Of a DNA stretch of 64,000 bases, positions 54,032 to 63,538 are shown one piece after another. The DNA is taken from assembly GCF_002846335.1 (NCBI RefSeq), contig NZ_PJMQ01000001.1:2852001-2916000 (forward strand), given 5' to 3'. Each line of letters starts with the position of its first letter. Positions within the stretch are counted from its first letter, which is position 1. Source of the stretch: Janthinobacterium sp. 61. GTDB taxonomy: Bacteria; Pseudomonadota; Gammaproteobacteria; Burkholderiales; Burkholderiaceae_D. The position numbers and the translations under genes were made by a program. The notes under the pieces are model-generated. The model was not told the DNA's origin. It did not search any database and worked only from the letters and a program-made list of their open reading frames with translations.

Positions 54032-55102
54032 TTATCCCAGTGCTTTTACAACTGCATCACCCATCGCCTCGGTACCGACCAAGGTCGTGCCCGCTTCGTG
54101 GATATCGGCCGTGCGCAGACCCTGCGCCAGCACTTTCTTCACGGCCGCTTCGACCCGGTCCGCCTGCTCTTCGCGGTTCAGCGAATAGCGCAGCATCATG
54201 GCCGCCGACAAAATCGTCGCCAGCGGATTGGCGATGCCCTTGCCCGCGATATCGGGCGCCGAACCGTGCGAGGGCTCGTACAGGCCCTTGTTGTTGGCGT
54301 CGAGCGAAGCGGACGGCAGCATGCCGATCGAGCCCGTCAGCATGGCGGCCGCGTCCGACAAGATATCGCCGAACATGTTACCCGTCACCATGACGTCGAA
54401 TTTCTTCGGCGCCCGCACCAGTTGCATGGCCGCGTTATCGACATACATATGGTCGAGCGCGACATCCGGGTATTCCTTGTGCACGTCGATGACGATGTCT
54501 TTCCAGAACTGGAAGGTTTCCAGCACGTTCGCCTTGTCCACACTGGTCAGACGCTTGTCGCGCTTTTGCGCCGCCTGGAAGGCCACATGGGCGATGCGGC
54601 GGATTTCACCTTCCGCATAGCGCATGGTGTCGTAGCCTTCGCGCTGGCCCTTGAACGGACCGTCCGGGCACTCGCGCACGCCGCGGGGCTGGCCGAAATA
54701 AATGTCACCCGTCAACTCGCGGATGATCAGGATATCCAGGCCGGACACCACTTCCGGCTTCAGGGTCGAGGCGCCCGCCAGCTCCGGGTACAAAATGGCC
54801 GGACGCAGGTTGGCGAACAGGCCCAGGTTCTTGCGCAAGCCCAGAATCGCCTGCTCGGGACGGAACTGGCGCTCCAGCTTATCGTACTGATAATCGCCAA
54901 CGGCGCCGAACAGCACGGCGTCGGCCGCTTTTGCCAGGGCCAGGGTGCCTTCCGGCAAGGGGTGGCCATGGGCCGCATAGCCGGCGCCGCCCACAGGTGC
55001 CGTTTCCAGCTCGAATGATTCGCCCAGCACATTCAAGACCTTGACGGCTTGCGCGACGATTTCAGGACCGATGCCGTCGCCGGGTAAGATTGCAATTTTC
55101 AT
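54032..55102 (-). CDS. leuB: 3-isopropylmalate dehydrogenase
   Basis: 356 residues. [20 protein letters not shown] at the start, [14 protein letters not shown] for substrate, [47 protein letters not shown] for metal and NAD. It oxidises and decarboxylates 3-isopropylmalate in leucine synthesis. It lies 10 bases after leuD. Confidence 0.97.
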   Translation of the reverse strand: MKIAILPGDGIGPEIVAQAVKVLNVLGESFELETAPVGGAGYAAHGHPLPEGTLALAKAADAVLFGAVGDYQYDKLERQFRPEQAILGLRKNLGLFANLRPAILYPELAGASTLKPEVVSGLDILIIRELTGDIYFGQPRGVRECPDGPFKGQREGYDTMRYAEGEIRRIAHVAFQAAQKRDKRLTSVDKANVLETFQFWKDIVIDVHKEYPDVALDHMYVDNAAMQLVRAPKKFDVMVTGNMFGDILSDAAAMLTGSIGMLPSASLDANNKGLYEPSHGSAPDIAGKGIANPLATILSAAMMLRYSLNREEQADRVEAAVKKVLAQGLRTADIHEAGTTLVGTEAMGDAVVKALG

Positions 55103-55112
55103 GGAATGATCT

Positions 55113-55760
55113 TTAGATAACGTTGGCGAGCCAAGGCTGATTGGTCAAATGACGCTCTTCGAAGGCGCGGATATCGTCCGCATGGCGCAGGGTCAGGCCG
55201 ATATCGTCGAGGCCATTCATCAGGCAATATTTGCGGAAGGCATCGATTTCGAACGGATACGAGACGCTACCATTGCTGGTTCTCACGCACTGCTGTTCCA
55301 GGTCCACCACCAGCTTGTAGCCGGGGAAAGCCTTGACTTCATTGAACAGGTGCTCGACCTGGCTTTCCGACAGCACGATGGGCAGCAAGCCGTTCTTGTA
55401 GCAGTTATTGAAGAAAATGTCGGCAAACGAGGGCGCGATGATGGCGCGGAAGCCATACTGGTCCAGCGCCCACGGCGCGTGTTCGCGCGAAGAGCCGCAG
55501 CCGAAATTCTTACGTGTGAGCAAAATAGAAGCCCCCTGGTAACGCGGCTCGTTGAGCACGAAATCAGGGTTCAGCGGACGGCGGCTGTTGTCCTGGCCCG
55601 GTTCGCCATGGTCGAGGTAGCGCCATTCGTCGAACAGATTGGGGCCGAAACCGCTGCGGTGGATCGATTTCAGGAATTGCTTCGGGATAATCGCGTCGGT
55701 GTCGACGTTGGCGCGGTCCAACGGCGCTACCAGGCCTTCGTAAATCGTAAATTTATCCAT
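55113..55760 (-). CDS. leuD: 3-isopropylmalate dehydratase small subunit
   Basis: 215 residues from ATG 55760. It shows [19 protein letters not shown] and the swivel-domain signature [16 protein letters not shown]. It forms isopropylmalate isomerase with LeuC. It is separated from leuC by the small entericidin gene. Confidence 0.97.
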   Translation of the reverse strand: MDKFTIYEGLVAPLDRANVDTDAIIPKQFLKSIHRSGFGPNLFDEWRYLDHGEPGQDNSRRPLNPDFVLNEPRYQGASILLTRKNFGCGSSREHAPWALDQYGFRAIIAPSFADIFFNNCYKNGLLPIVLSESQVEHLFNEVKAFPGYKLVVDLEQQCVRTSNGSVSYPFEIDAFRKYCLMNGLDDIGLTLRHADDIRAFEERHLTNQPWLANVI

Positions 55761-55811
55761 GCTATGTCTACTCGGTAGGACGCGCGGCACTGTGCGCCGG
55801 CACGTCACGGT

Positions 55812-55934
55812 TTATTTTCCGCCGGCGCCAGTGACGACCTGGCCGACTTTCTGCACATCGCGGCCGATGCCGGAGACGGTGTTGCAGCCAGACAGGATCA
55901 CGGTGGCGATGAGGAGGGCGAAGAGTTTTTTCAT
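55812..55934 (-). CDS. Entericidin A/B-family small lipoprotein
   Basis: A 40-residue lipoprotein: MKKLFALLIATVILSGC is a signal with a lipobox (LSGC), followed by a short helical part NTVSGIGRDVQKVGQVV and a TGAGGK end. Entericidins are small envelope lipoproteins linked to cell-death or stress responses in enterobacteria; the function here is untested. It is embedded between leuC and leuD, 68 bases after the leuC stop, and so is probably carried on the leu transcript. Confidence 0.9.
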   Translation of the reverse strand: MKKLFALLIATVILSGCNTVSGIGRDVQKVGQVVTGAGGK

Positions 55935-56002
55935 GATGATTTCTTGATAGTAAATAAGGGACAGGGAACGCTAGTGTAAACCAGCGGCGCCCGTCCCTGC
56001 CG

Positions 56003-57403
56003 TCATCGCAAGCCCCGCACGTCGACAAAGTGGCCGGCGATGCCCGCCGCCGCCGCCATCGCGGGCGACACCAGGTGGGTGCGGCCGCCCTGCCCTTGCC
56101 GGCCCTCGAAGTTGCGGTTCGAGGTCGAAGCGCAGCGCTCGCCCGGCTCCAGGCGGTCCGCATTCATGGCCAGGCACATGGAACAGCCCGGCTCGCGCCA
56201 TTCGAAACCGGCATCCTTGAAGATACGGTCCAGCCCTTCGCGCTCGGCCTGGTCCTTGACGAGGCCGGAACCGGGCACCACCAGCGCCAGGGTGACGTTC
56301 GAGGCGCGGTACTTGCCGCGCACCACGGCGGCGGCCGCGCGCAAATCCTCGATGCGCGAATTGGTGCAGGAACCGATGAAGACCTTGTCGATGCGGATGT
56401 CCTCGATGGCGGTGTTGGGTTTGAGGGCCATGTAGACCAGCGCCTTTTCCATCGCATCGCGCTTGACGCTGTCTTTTTCCTGGTCAGGGTCGGGCACGCG
56501 GCCATCGATGCCGATCACCATCTCGGGCGACGTGCCCCAGGTCACTTGCGGCACGATGTCAGCGGCGTTGAGGGTAACGACCAGGTCAAAGCGGGCGCCC
56601 GGGTCCGAATGCAGGGTGCGCCAGTAGGCCACGGCGCGTTCCCAGTGCGGTCCGGCCGGCGAAAACGGACGGCCCTTGACGTAATTGATGGTGGTGTCAT
56701 CCACGCCGATGATGCCGGCGCGCGCGCCAGCCTCGATGGCCATGTTGCACACCGTCATGCGACCTTCCATCGACAGGGCGCGGATGGCCGAACCGCCGAA
56801 CTCGATACAGTAGCCCGTGCCGCCGGCCGTGCCGATCTTGCCGATGATGGCCAGTACGATATCTTTTGCCGTCACGCCAGCCGGCAGGGCGCCGTCGACT
56901 TGCACCAGCATGGATTTGGATTTCTTTTGCAGCAAAGTTTGCGTGGCCAGCACATGTTCCACTTCGGACGTGCCGATGCCATGCGCCAGCGCGCCGAAGG
57001 CGCCGTGCGTCGACGTGTGCGAGTCGCCGCACACGACCGTCATGCCGGGCAGGGTCGCGCCCTGTTCAGGGCCGATCACGTGCACGATACCCTGGCGCTT
57101 GTCGTTCATGTTGAAGTAAGTCAAGCCGTAGTGCCTGGCGTTCTTGTCCAGCGTTTCCACCTGCAGGCGCGAGACCGGATCGGCAATGCCGTCGATGCGG
57201 CTGGTGGTGGGCACGTTATGGTCGGCCACGGCCAGGTTGGCGGAAATGCGCCACGGCTGGCGGCCCGCCACGCTGAGGCCATCGAAGGCTTGCGGGCTGG
57301 TGACTTCGTGCAGCAGGTGCCGGTCGATGTACAAAATTGTCGTGCCATCATCTTCGGCCCGAACAACGTGGGATTCCCAGAGTTTGTCGTAAAGCGTCTT
57401 CAT
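56003..57403 (-). CDS. leuC: 3-isopropylmalate dehydratase large subunit
   Basis: 466 residues from ATG 57403 (ATG 57406 is equally possible). An aconitase-superfamily 4Fe-4S enzyme: [48 protein letters not shown] and [10 protein letters not shown] supply the cluster cysteines. It heads leuC-ecn-leuD-leuB-asd. No leader-peptide attenuator was recognised upstream. Confidence 0.97.
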   Translation of the reverse strand: MKTLYDKLWESHVVRAEDDGTTILYIDRHLLHEVTSPQAFDGLSVAGRQPWRISANLAVADHNVPTTSRIDGIADPVSRLQVETLDKNARHYGLTYFNMNDKRQGIVHVIGPEQGATLPGMTVVCGDSHTSTHGAFGALAHGIGTSEVEHVLATQTLLQKKSKSMLVQVDGALPAGVTAKDIVLAIIGKIGTAGGTGYCIEFGGSAIRALSMEGRMTVCNMAIEAGARAGIIGVDDTTINYVKGRPFSPAGPHWERAVAYWRTLHSDPGARFDLVVTLNAADIVPQVTWGTSPEMVIGIDGRVPDPDQEKDSVKRDAMEKALVYMALKPNTAIEDIRIDKVFIGSCTNSRIEDLRAAAAVVRGKYRASNVTLALVVPGSGLVKDQAEREGLDRIFKDAGFEWREPGCSMCLAMNADRLEPGERCASTSNRNFEGRQGQGGRTHLVSPAMAAAAGIAGHFVDVRGLR

Positions 57404-57627
57404 CATGATTTATGCAGCGTTGCCACAGCCTGTAGTAAGTGATCTGTCGTACTGATCGAAGGGATCGGCAATGATTATGCCATATATTGCGCAATGCAGA
57501 ACCAAAAGCCGCCCCAGCGTGGGATGGGCGATACAAAATTCGGCATGCCTTGCGGATATGGTTAAAAAATTGCTGATACGAAAATCCGCCAAAATGCCGG
57601 CGGGGCGAATAAAAATCGAAAAAAGCC

Positions 57628-57663
57628 GAAAAAAAAGCCCGCTGCAGAGGTCTGCAGCGGGCT
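57628..57663 (-). terminator. Strong rho-independent terminator after cheA
   Basis: AGCCCGCTGCAGA pairs perfectly over 13 bp with TCTGCAGCGGGCT, followed on the minus strand by eight T. It separates the cheZ-cheA pair from leuC. Confidence 0.93.
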
Positions 57664-57683
57664 GGGTGAACTGGCCAATGTTT

Positions 57684-59564
57684 CTAGGCAGCCATGCGCA
57701 CACTTCCCCTGCAACCATCCATCAGGAAAGATAGGCCCACGACTAGCACCAGCTCGCCTTCGGCCGAGCGAGCGGTACCGGTAATGCCTTCCACGGTGAT
57801 GGCCGTCATCGGCTTGATCACCAGGTCAGCCGTGCCATCGACGGCTTCCACGGCGAGAATGTACGGCTGTGGCGCAGCGACAACAATGCCCACGCGCTCG
57901 CTGCACGATTCGTAGCCCAGGGCGCCGGCCAGCGAACGCACGGGCAATGGACGGCCCTGGTCTTTCAGCACGGGCGCGCCGCCCACTTCCATGAAGGTTT
58001 CCGGCAATTCGACGACGCGCTGCACCACCGCCATCGGCAGCGCCAGCGCGGCGCCCGACGTCGACACCAGCATGGTCGGCACGATGGACAGCTCGATTGG
58101 CAGGCGGATGGCAAACTTGGTGCCCTTGCCCAGCGAGGACTCGATGTGGATGGCGCCGCGGTTTTTCTCCACGGCCGTCTTGACCACGTCCATGCCCACG
58201 CCGCGTCCGGAGACGCTGGAGGCCACTTCCTTGGTCGAGAAGCCCGGCAGGAACACCAGCTGGAAGCATTCGTCGTTGCTCAACTGCGCGTTTTCGCTGA
58301 TCAAGCCCTTTTGCTGGGCCTTGCTGCGCAGGAAGGCCGGATCCATGCCCTTGCCATCATCCTGCAGCACGATCATGACACTGTTGGCTTCCTGCCAGGC
58401 CTTCAGCGAAATATACGATTTGGCGGGCTTGCCGGCAGCCAGGCGCGCTTCCGGCGATTCGACGCCATGGTCGAGCGAATTGCGCAGCATGTGCACGAGC
58501 GGATCGTACAGGCTGTCAACTACCACGCGGTCGACTTCCGTCTCCGCGCCCTCGATGGTCAGCTCGACATCCTTGCCCAGGTCTTTCGCCAGTTCGCGCA
58601 CCAGGCGCGGGAATTTCTGGAACAATCGGCCCACGGGCTGCATGCGCGTGGCCAGGGTGGCACGCTGCAGTTCGGTCGAGTAGCGCGAAGCGCGTTCCAG
58701 GGTTTCCGCCAGGGTCGCCATCAAGGTGGCGGCCTGGCCTTCGAATTTGAATTGCAGCAAGCGCTCGAGCAGCACGGCAGCCTGATTGGCAGCCTGTACC
58801 GATTCGCCAGCCACTTCCAGCAGAGCGTCGAGCTTGACGGCGTCGACGCGGATGCTGTCTTCCTTGACGGGCGCGGCATGGCGCACTTCCGGGCGCTCTT
58901 CGCGGCGTTCCGCGCCATCCCAGGCTTTGGCGGCCGGCTTGGCGGCAGCAGCGGCAGCAGCAGCGACGGCCACGGCGGCGGGGGCAGCGGCCACGGCGGA
59001 GGCCGGTGCCGCAGCGACCTGGCTACCGGCCGGCACGACGGCGTTATACATGCCTTCCCAGTCCAGGCCATCGGCACTGGCGGTGGAAACAGCGGCGGCT
59101 GGCGCCACCACGACCACTTCGGCAACGGGCGCGGCGGCTTCCGCCACCACGGCGGCGGCCGGCGCGGGTGCGTCCATGCCCTTGCCTTCGATGGCGTTCG
59201 TGAGGATGTGTTCCAGCTCTTCCGGCATGGCCGGCAAGCTTTCCGGCGCGGCGCCGTTGGCCAGTTCCGTCAGCTGGTCGGCCACGAAACCGGACGCTTG
59301 CAGCGCCGCCTCGATGGCGATCGGGGTCACCGGCGCGGCGCCCGTGCGCAAGGCGTCGAACAGGTTTTCCGTCAGATGGCAGGCCGCCACCAGTGCGGGC
59401 AGACCCATGAAGCCGGCCCCACCCTTGATGGTGTGGAAGGAACGAAACACGGCATTCAGTGTTTCCTTGTTGTCAGGATCACGCTCGAGGCGCAATAAGT
59501 GCTCTTCAACATTAACCGCAAGATCCATCGCCTCAACGACGAAATCCTTGAGCATATCGTCCAT
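57684..59564 (-). CDS. CheA-like chemotaxis histidine kinase without a P2 domain
   Basis: 626 residues. Hpt domain (about 1-105) with phospho-acceptor His44 in SFHTIKGGAGFMG. An Ala/Pro/Val-rich linker (about 125-225) replaces the CheY-binding P2. The dimerisation domain follows (about 235-300), then the HATPase (about 300-480: HMLRNSLDHGVE, VLQDDGKGMD, SGRGVGMDVV), and a CheW-like domain (about 485-620). It should phosphorylate a response regulator that is not encoded nearby. It is preceded by cheZ, with overlapping stop/start (TAATG), and followed by a terminator. Confidence 0.9.
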   Translation of the reverse strand: MDDMLKDFVVEAMDLAVNVEEHLLRLERDPDNKETLNAVFRSFHTIKGGAGFMGLPALVAACHLTENLFDALRTGAAPVTPIAIEAALQASGFVADQLTELANGAAPESLPAMPEELEHILTNAIEGKGMDAPAPAAAVVAEAAAPVAEVVVVAPAAAVSTASADGLDWEGMYNAVVPAGSQVAAAPASAVAAAPAAVAVAAAAAAAAKPAAKAWDGAERREERPEVRHAAPVKEDSIRVDAVKLDALLEVAGESVQAANQAAVLLERLLQFKFEGQAATLMATLAETLERASRYSTELQRATLATRMQPVGRLFQKFPRLVRELAKDLGKDVELTIEGAETEVDRVVVDSLYDPLVHMLRNSLDHGVESPEARLAAGKPAKSYISLKAWQEANSVMIVLQDDGKGMDPAFLRSKAQQKGLISENAQLSNDECFQLVFLPGFSTKEVASSVSGRGVGMDVVKTAVEKNRGAIHIESSLGKGTKFAIRLPIELSIVPTMLVSTSGAALALPMAVVQRVVELPETFMEVGGAPVLKDQGRPLPVRSLAGALGYESCSERVGIVVAAPQPYILAVEAVDGTADLVIKPMTAITVEGITGTARSAEGELVLVVGLSFLMDGCRGSVRMAA

Positions 59565-60421
59565 TAGAATCCCAAATCCGCAAGAAGGTCGTCTACATTA
59601 TCCTGGTCCAGCGCCACCGACGGCACGGACGGGCCCTGCATCAGAGGCACCGGCTTCTGCGCCAGTTTTTCGCGCACTTCGGCCGGTGCGTTGTCGCGCA
59701 GCAGCTGGGCAAGCTCGTGCTCCACCGTCTTGGTGATGTTGACCACTTTTTTGATCAGCTGGCCCGTGATGTCCTGGAAGTCCTGCGCCATCATGATTTC
59801 CAGCAAGCGCGCTTTTTCTGCTTCCGTGGCCTCGGCAACGGCTTGCGCGAACTGGCGCGAATCGCCGGCCAGGGCCTTGAATTCTTCCAGGCTCAGCTTG
59901 CCGTCGAACAACGCCGTCCAGCGACTGTCCATGTCCTTGGCTTTCTTCGACAGCACATCTTGCGCCGGCATCCCTTCGTCGAGCGTATTCAGGACCTTGT
60001 TGGCGGCCTGTTCCGTCAGCGTGGCGACATATTCCAGGCGGTCCTGGGCGTCGACGATCTGCGACGACGCTTCCGTCAATGCCTTGTCGTAGCCCAGTTC
60101 GCGCAGCGAATCGTGCAGCAGGCGCACGATGCCACCCAGGCGTTCGAACATCGGCTTGTCGGACTGGTCGACCGGATCGGCCGCTTCGCCAGGCACGCCT
60201 GTAGCAGCCGCGGGGGGCGCTTCGGGTGCGGCGGCGACTGGCGCTTCCGCTGCGGCTGACGGCACGGCGGCGCTGGCCGACACCGAGTCGAACAGCGCGT
60301 CAAAATCGTCGTCCGCGATCACGGCTGCGGGCGCTGCGGCAGGCGCGGGCTTGGGAGCGGCCGCACTTTGCGCAGATACTTCATCGAATAATGCATCGAA
60401 ATCATCAGCGGCGTTGGTCAT
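59564..60421 (-). CDS. cheZ: CheZ protein phosphatase with duplicated N-terminal motif
   Basis: 285 residues; dephosphorylates CheY-P. The catalytic helix segment is MMAQDFQDITGQLIKKVVNIT (about 210-230, with the active-site Gln/Asp region). The C-terminus DNVDDLLADLGF is the CheY-binding tail. The N-terminus carries two copies of a related acidic motif, DDFDALFDEVSA (6-17) and DDFDALFDSVSA (38-49), separated by Ala/Pro linkers. It is the first gene of the cheZ-cheA pair. Confidence 0.9.
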   Translation of the reverse strand: MTNAADDFDALFDEVSAQSAAAPKPAPAAAPAAVIADDDFDALFDSVSASAAVPSAAAEAPVAAAPEAPPAAATGVPGEAADPVDQSDKPMFERLGGIVRLLHDSLRELGYDKALTEASSQIVDAQDRLEYVATLTEQAANKVLNTLDEGMPAQDVLSKKAKDMDSRWTALFDGKLSLEEFKALAGDSRQFAQAVAEATEAEKARLLEIMMAQDFQDITGQLIKKVVNITKTVEHELAQLLRDNAPAEVREKLAQKPVPLMQGPSVPSVALDQDNVDDLLADLGF

Positions 60422-60577
60422 ATCCCTGCTTCTCCATAATTTGTCAAAATTCCGCCTGAACTGTGCGTTTTACAGACTGATACCCACAATTTCTCGATTA
60501 AGATGATTTGAGGCAATACCGCTGCGATGGTGCGAGTGTAGCAGGGCGCCGCCCTGTTGGTAAATCTCAAAACGCGC

Positions 60578-60620
60578 TTCCTGGTGCAAAGCAGGTCCAC
60601 AAGAGCTTTTCCACCAGGAA
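60578..60620. repeat. Long hairpin in the cheZ-usp intergenic region
   Basis: TTCCTGGTG pairs perfectly with CACCAGGAA, and inside it AAAGC pairs with GCTTT around a 12-base loop, giving about 14 base pairs with one small internal loop. It is not followed by a T-run on either strand, so it is not an ordinary terminator. Confidence 0.5.
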
Positions 60621-60793
60621 ATAAGTGTTCCTGCTGTTGTATTTTGAAATACTACCATTGGCGTGCGTGCAAGACCACGCGCCAGACAAGAAATCCTGCT
60701 CTCGGGTGCCTGCGCAACAGTACCCAATGGCTGTCGTTACGGCTCAAACACGATCTTTCTGCCAATGTTGTCTATACTGAAGGTGCAATAGTA

Positions 60794-60807
60794 TTGATAA
60801 TTATCAA
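60794..60807. promoter_or_regulatory. Perfect FNR/ANR-type box upstream of usp
   Basis: TTGATAATTATCAA is an exact match to the consensus TTGAT-N4-ATCAA and is itself a 14-base palindrome. Its centre is about 88 bases before the usp start. A TACAAT at 60841-60846 would put transcription near 60853 and the box centre near -52. An alternative TATACT promoter upstream would place it inside the transcript. Confidence 0.8.
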
Positions 60808-60888
60808 GTCTTTACATGAATACCATGCTGCCGCCGCGTCTACAATAAGGGGCGTTGCGCGCGCTGAGTCACTGCCAAAGGACCTGCC

Positions 60889-61356
60889 ATGTATAAGAAA
60901 ATTCTGATCGCCACGGACGGCTCCGCCGTCTCCAACCTGACGGCCTGTGCTGGCGTTGCCTTTGCAGAGCAGATGCAAGCCGATATCCTTGCCGTGTACG
61001 TGGCGCCCGAATACCAGTACCCGGTGTACATCGAAATCATTCCACCAAGCTATCCCAGCGAGGAGGAATACCGCATCGCCATGCGCAAGGCGGGCGCCGA
61101 CCACTGGCAGCCCATCCTCGACGCGGCCGCCAGGCGGGGCCTGGAAGCGACGGGCCTGACGGCCTTTTCCGACAGCCCGGCCCTGAAAATCGTGGAAGTG
61201 GCGCAATTGCAGAACTGCGACTTGATCTTCATGGGCTCGCATGGCCGCAGCGGCTGGGGACAATTGCTGCTCGGCAGCGTGACCAACAAAGTGCTGTCGC
61301 ACTCGAAATTGCCGGTGCTCGTGCATAGGCTGATCAAGGAACCACCCTCCAAATAA
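60889..61356 (+). CDS. Universal stress protein, UspA family
   Basis: 155 residues; MYKKILIATDGSAVSNLTACAG opens a Usp fold. The C-terminal ATP-binding signature GSHGRSGWGQLLLGSVTNKVL (about 124-145) matches the G-2X-G-9X-G(S/T) motif, so it is probably nucleotide-binding. The Fnr-type box upstream suggests induction at low oxygen. Start ATG 60889. Confidence 0.92.
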   Translation: MYKKILIATDGSAVSNLTACAGVAFAEQMQADILAVYVAPEYQYPVYIEIIPPSYPSEEEYRIAMRKAGADHWQPILDAAARRGLEATGLTAFSDSPALKIVEVAQLQNCDLIFMGSHGRSGWGQLLLGSVTNKVLSHSKLPVLVHRLIKEPPSK

Positions 61357-61457
61357 GTGGTCACATGGCCACGGGGGCCGCCGCTGCCGGCATAGTAAGT
61401 AAAAGGCAAACTTGCGGCCATTTCGGTTAAAATGACAATGTTTCTCGTTTATTAATA

Positions 61458-61486
61458 CCCGGCCGGCCGCCACGAGGCGGCCCGGG
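61458..61486 (+). other. GC hairpin in the leader of the response-regulator gene
   Basis: GGCCGCC and GGCGGCC form a 7-bp stem with an ACGA loop, extended by CCCG/CGGG across a 3-base bulge. It ends 29 bases before the ATG at 61516 and is not a terminator. It may affect translation or be an operator. Confidence 0.4.
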
Positions 61487-61515
61487 CACATTTCACGCCT
61501 CCTGATTGCGCGCCT

Positions 61516-62160
61516 ATGATACGTATTGTGATTGCCGACGACCACACCATCATGCGAGAAGGATTGAAGCGCATCCTCGACGGCGCGCCGGACATCGACA
61601 TCGTGGGCGAAGCCATCGACGGCTTCGAGGTACTCAACCACGTACGCCAGGGCGGCTTCGACCTGTTGCTGCTCGACCTGTCGATGCCGGGCCGCAGCGG
61701 CGTCGACCTGATCCGGCAAATCCGCAGCGAAGCGCCCAAGCTGGCCATCCTCATCCTCACCATGCACGAGGAAGAGCAATATGCGGTGCGCGCCATCCGC
61801 GCCGGCGCGCAAGGCTATCTGACCAAGGAAAGCGCGGGCACCCAGCTGGTGGGTGCCATCCACAAGGTGGCGTCGGGACGTCCCTACATCAGCGCCGAGG
61901 TGGCGGAGCAGCTCGTGCTCAACATCATGATGCCGAATGAAAGCTTGCTGCACAAACAGCTGTCGGACCGCGAGTTCGAAGTCTTTTCCCTGCTGGTGGC
62001 AGGCAAGTCTATCACGGAAATCGCCAACAATCTGCATCTGAGCGTGAAAACGGTGAGTACGCACAAGACGCGCATCATGCAAAAGATGGGCATGAGTTCG
62101 CTGTCAGAGATGGTTCAGTATGCCGTGGCACACCGTCTGCTGTCTCCCTTCAAGACCTGA
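61516..62160 (+). CDS. NarL/FixJ-type response regulator
   Basis: 214 residues. Receiver domain (1-120): acidic pocket in IADDHTIMREG, phospho-acceptor Asp54 in LLLLDLSMPGRSG, Lys in YLTKESAG. C-terminal LuxR-type helix-turn-helix (about 145-210): LSDREFEVFSLLVAGKSITEIANNLHLSVKTVSTHKTRIMQKMGM. No sensor kinase is adjacent. It lies between usp and the Crp/Fnr regulator, so this looks like a small stress-regulation cluster. Confidence 0.93.
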   Translation: MIRIVIADDHTIMREGLKRILDGAPDIDIVGEAIDGFEVLNHVRQGGFDLLLLDLSMPGRSGVDLIRQIRSEAPKLAILILTMHEEEQYAVRAIRAGAQGYLTKESAGTQLVGAIHKVASGRPYISAEVAEQLVLNIMMPNESLLHKQLSDREFEVFSLLVAGKSITEIANNLHLSVKTVSTHKTRIMQKMGMSSLSEMVQYAVAHRLLSPFKT

Positions 62161-62427
62161 ACCTGCCCACGCGCGCCAACCCGTAGGAACAATCCTACAT
62201 CAACTGCCACAGCTCCTACTGCCATATTCAGCCACCGCTGATATTAATTGCAGACGGTTGTTAGCATACTGAAACCAGTCATCAAGTTGCTGGGAAGTTA
62301 TTTCATCACACAGCAAGTCTTCAGCGAATCGAGATTCACACGCCTGGACGCGCGCCGCCCTTTCCCTGCCCGCCGTCCTGTGCACCTTGTCATTCAACTC
62401 TGAACTACCTGTCACCAGGAGATGAAC

Positions 62428-63297
62428 ATGCTGTCCACGCAAACGCCTGAAACCCGCGCTGCCGCTCCATCACTGCCCCCCTCCTCTTCAATGGAAGCGG
62501 GGCGCCAGCGCCAGGGTCGGCTATGGTCGAACCTGAAGGAGGTGTGCGACCTGCTGCATATCTCCAGCGCCTGCACCATCGCCGCCGATGAACTGCTGTT
62601 CCAGCATGTGCAATTCAAGACTGGCCAGCGCGTGCACACCATCGGCCAGCCCTTCGACACTCTGTACATCGTCAATTCGGGCTTCCTGAAAACCGTACTC
62701 ATCGACGAATTTGGCAATGAGCAGGTCCTCAGCTTTCCCATGAAGGGCGACATGCTGGGCGTCGACGGCATCCACTCGCGCCAGTACTCCTCGGAAGCAG
62801 TGGCCCTGTCCGACTGCGATCTGATCCTGCTGCCGTTCAAGAAATTGACGGCGCTGGGCAGAGTCCACCTGGAACTGGAAAATGTCATGTATGGCGTAAT
62901 GAGCCGGGAACTGGTGCGCGAGCAAGCGATGATCGGCATGCTGGGCGCCCTCAGCGCAGAAGCCCGCGTGGCGCGCTTCCTCGTCTCGCTGGCCGAGCGC
63001 TTCGCGCAGATGGGCTACTCGAGCAAGCTGTTCAACCTGCGCATGACGCGCCATGAAATCGGCAGCTACCTGGGCCTGACCCTGGAAACGGTCAGCCGCA
63101 CCCTGTCTGCCTTCAATGAAATCGGCCTGATCTCGGTCGACCAGCGCACCATCGGCATCAAGGACCCGGATGCCTTGAAAACCCTGCGCCGCCTGCCGCC
63201 CTCGCGCTCACGGGCCAAGCAGCTGGCCTCCGCCAAACTCAAGGCCAACACCACCGCAGCGGCCACCGCCTCCGCGCAATTGCTGGCCACCATTTAA
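62428..63297 (+). CDS. Crp/Fnr-family transcription regulator without the FNR cysteine cluster
   Basis: 289 residues from ATG 62428, six bases after AGGAG; ATG 62422 abuts the ribosome site and is less likely. The cNMP-like sensor domain (about 30-150) has QPFDTLYIVNSGFLKTVLID. The DNA-binding domain (about 170-245) has MTRHEIGSYLGLTLETVSRTLSAFNEIGLI, whose ETVSR recognition helix predicts FNR-type TTGAT half-sites. The N-terminal cysteine array of FNR is absent, as in heme-binding or oxygen-independent relatives. It ends in a basic Ala-rich tail. Terminator downstream. Confidence 0.88.
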   Translation: MLSTQTPETRAAAPSLPPSSSMEAGRQRQGRLWSNLKEVCDLLHISSACTIAADELLFQHVQFKTGQRVHTIGQPFDTLYIVNSGFLKTVLIDEFGNEQVLSFPMKGDMLGVDGIHSRQYSSEAVALSDCDLILLPFKKLTALGRVHLELENVMYGVMSRELVREQAMIGMLGALSAEARVARFLVSLAERFAQMGYSSKLFNLRMTRHEIGSYLGLTLETVSRTLSAFNEIGLISVDQRTIGIKDPDALKTLRRLPPSRSRAKQLASAKLKANTTAAATASAQLLATI

Positions 63298-63332
63298 CGC
63301 CATCCCCACTCCTTCAAGCTTGGCACAGGCTT

Positions 63333-63372
63333 GACCCGGTCAAGGCGCGCACCGCCTTACCGGGTCTTTTTT
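63333..63372 (+). terminator. Terminator after the Crp/Fnr gene
   Basis: GACCCGGT pairs with ACCGGGTC, with an inner AAGGC/GCCTT stem, followed by six T. Confidence 0.9.
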
Positions 63373-63496
63373 GCTGCCGCGCCGCGCCTGCGGCCGCCTT
63401 TGCCCAGCGCTAACCTCCTCGCTGCCATCCCATCGTAAAAAAAGCGCGGATTGCACATAAATAAGCCTTGCTTTTCGGGCCACATTCAACAATAAT

Positions 63497-63515
63497 GCAA
63501 ATACGAATCATTCTC
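63497..63515. promoter_or_regulatory. Candidate Fur box upstream of hemP
   Basis: GCAAATACGAATCATTCTC matches the 19-base Fur consensus at about 13 positions, with a good right half (AATCATTCTC). It lies about 25 bases before hemP, which is typically iron-regulated. Confidence 0.7.
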
Positions 63516-63538
63516 AACTGAGACAAAGAAAGCCCAAC

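Larger units (their letters stand above)
60422..60888. other. 466-bp divergent intergenic region, structured and AT-richer than flanks
   Basis: It lies between cheZ (minus) and usp (plus) and contains no supported gene. It holds a long imperfect hairpin (60578-60620), the palindrome GTATTTTGAAATAC (60639-60652), a TATACT at 60773-60778, an FNR/ANR box (60794-60807) and a TACAAT -10-like element (60841-60846). Confidence 0.6.
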
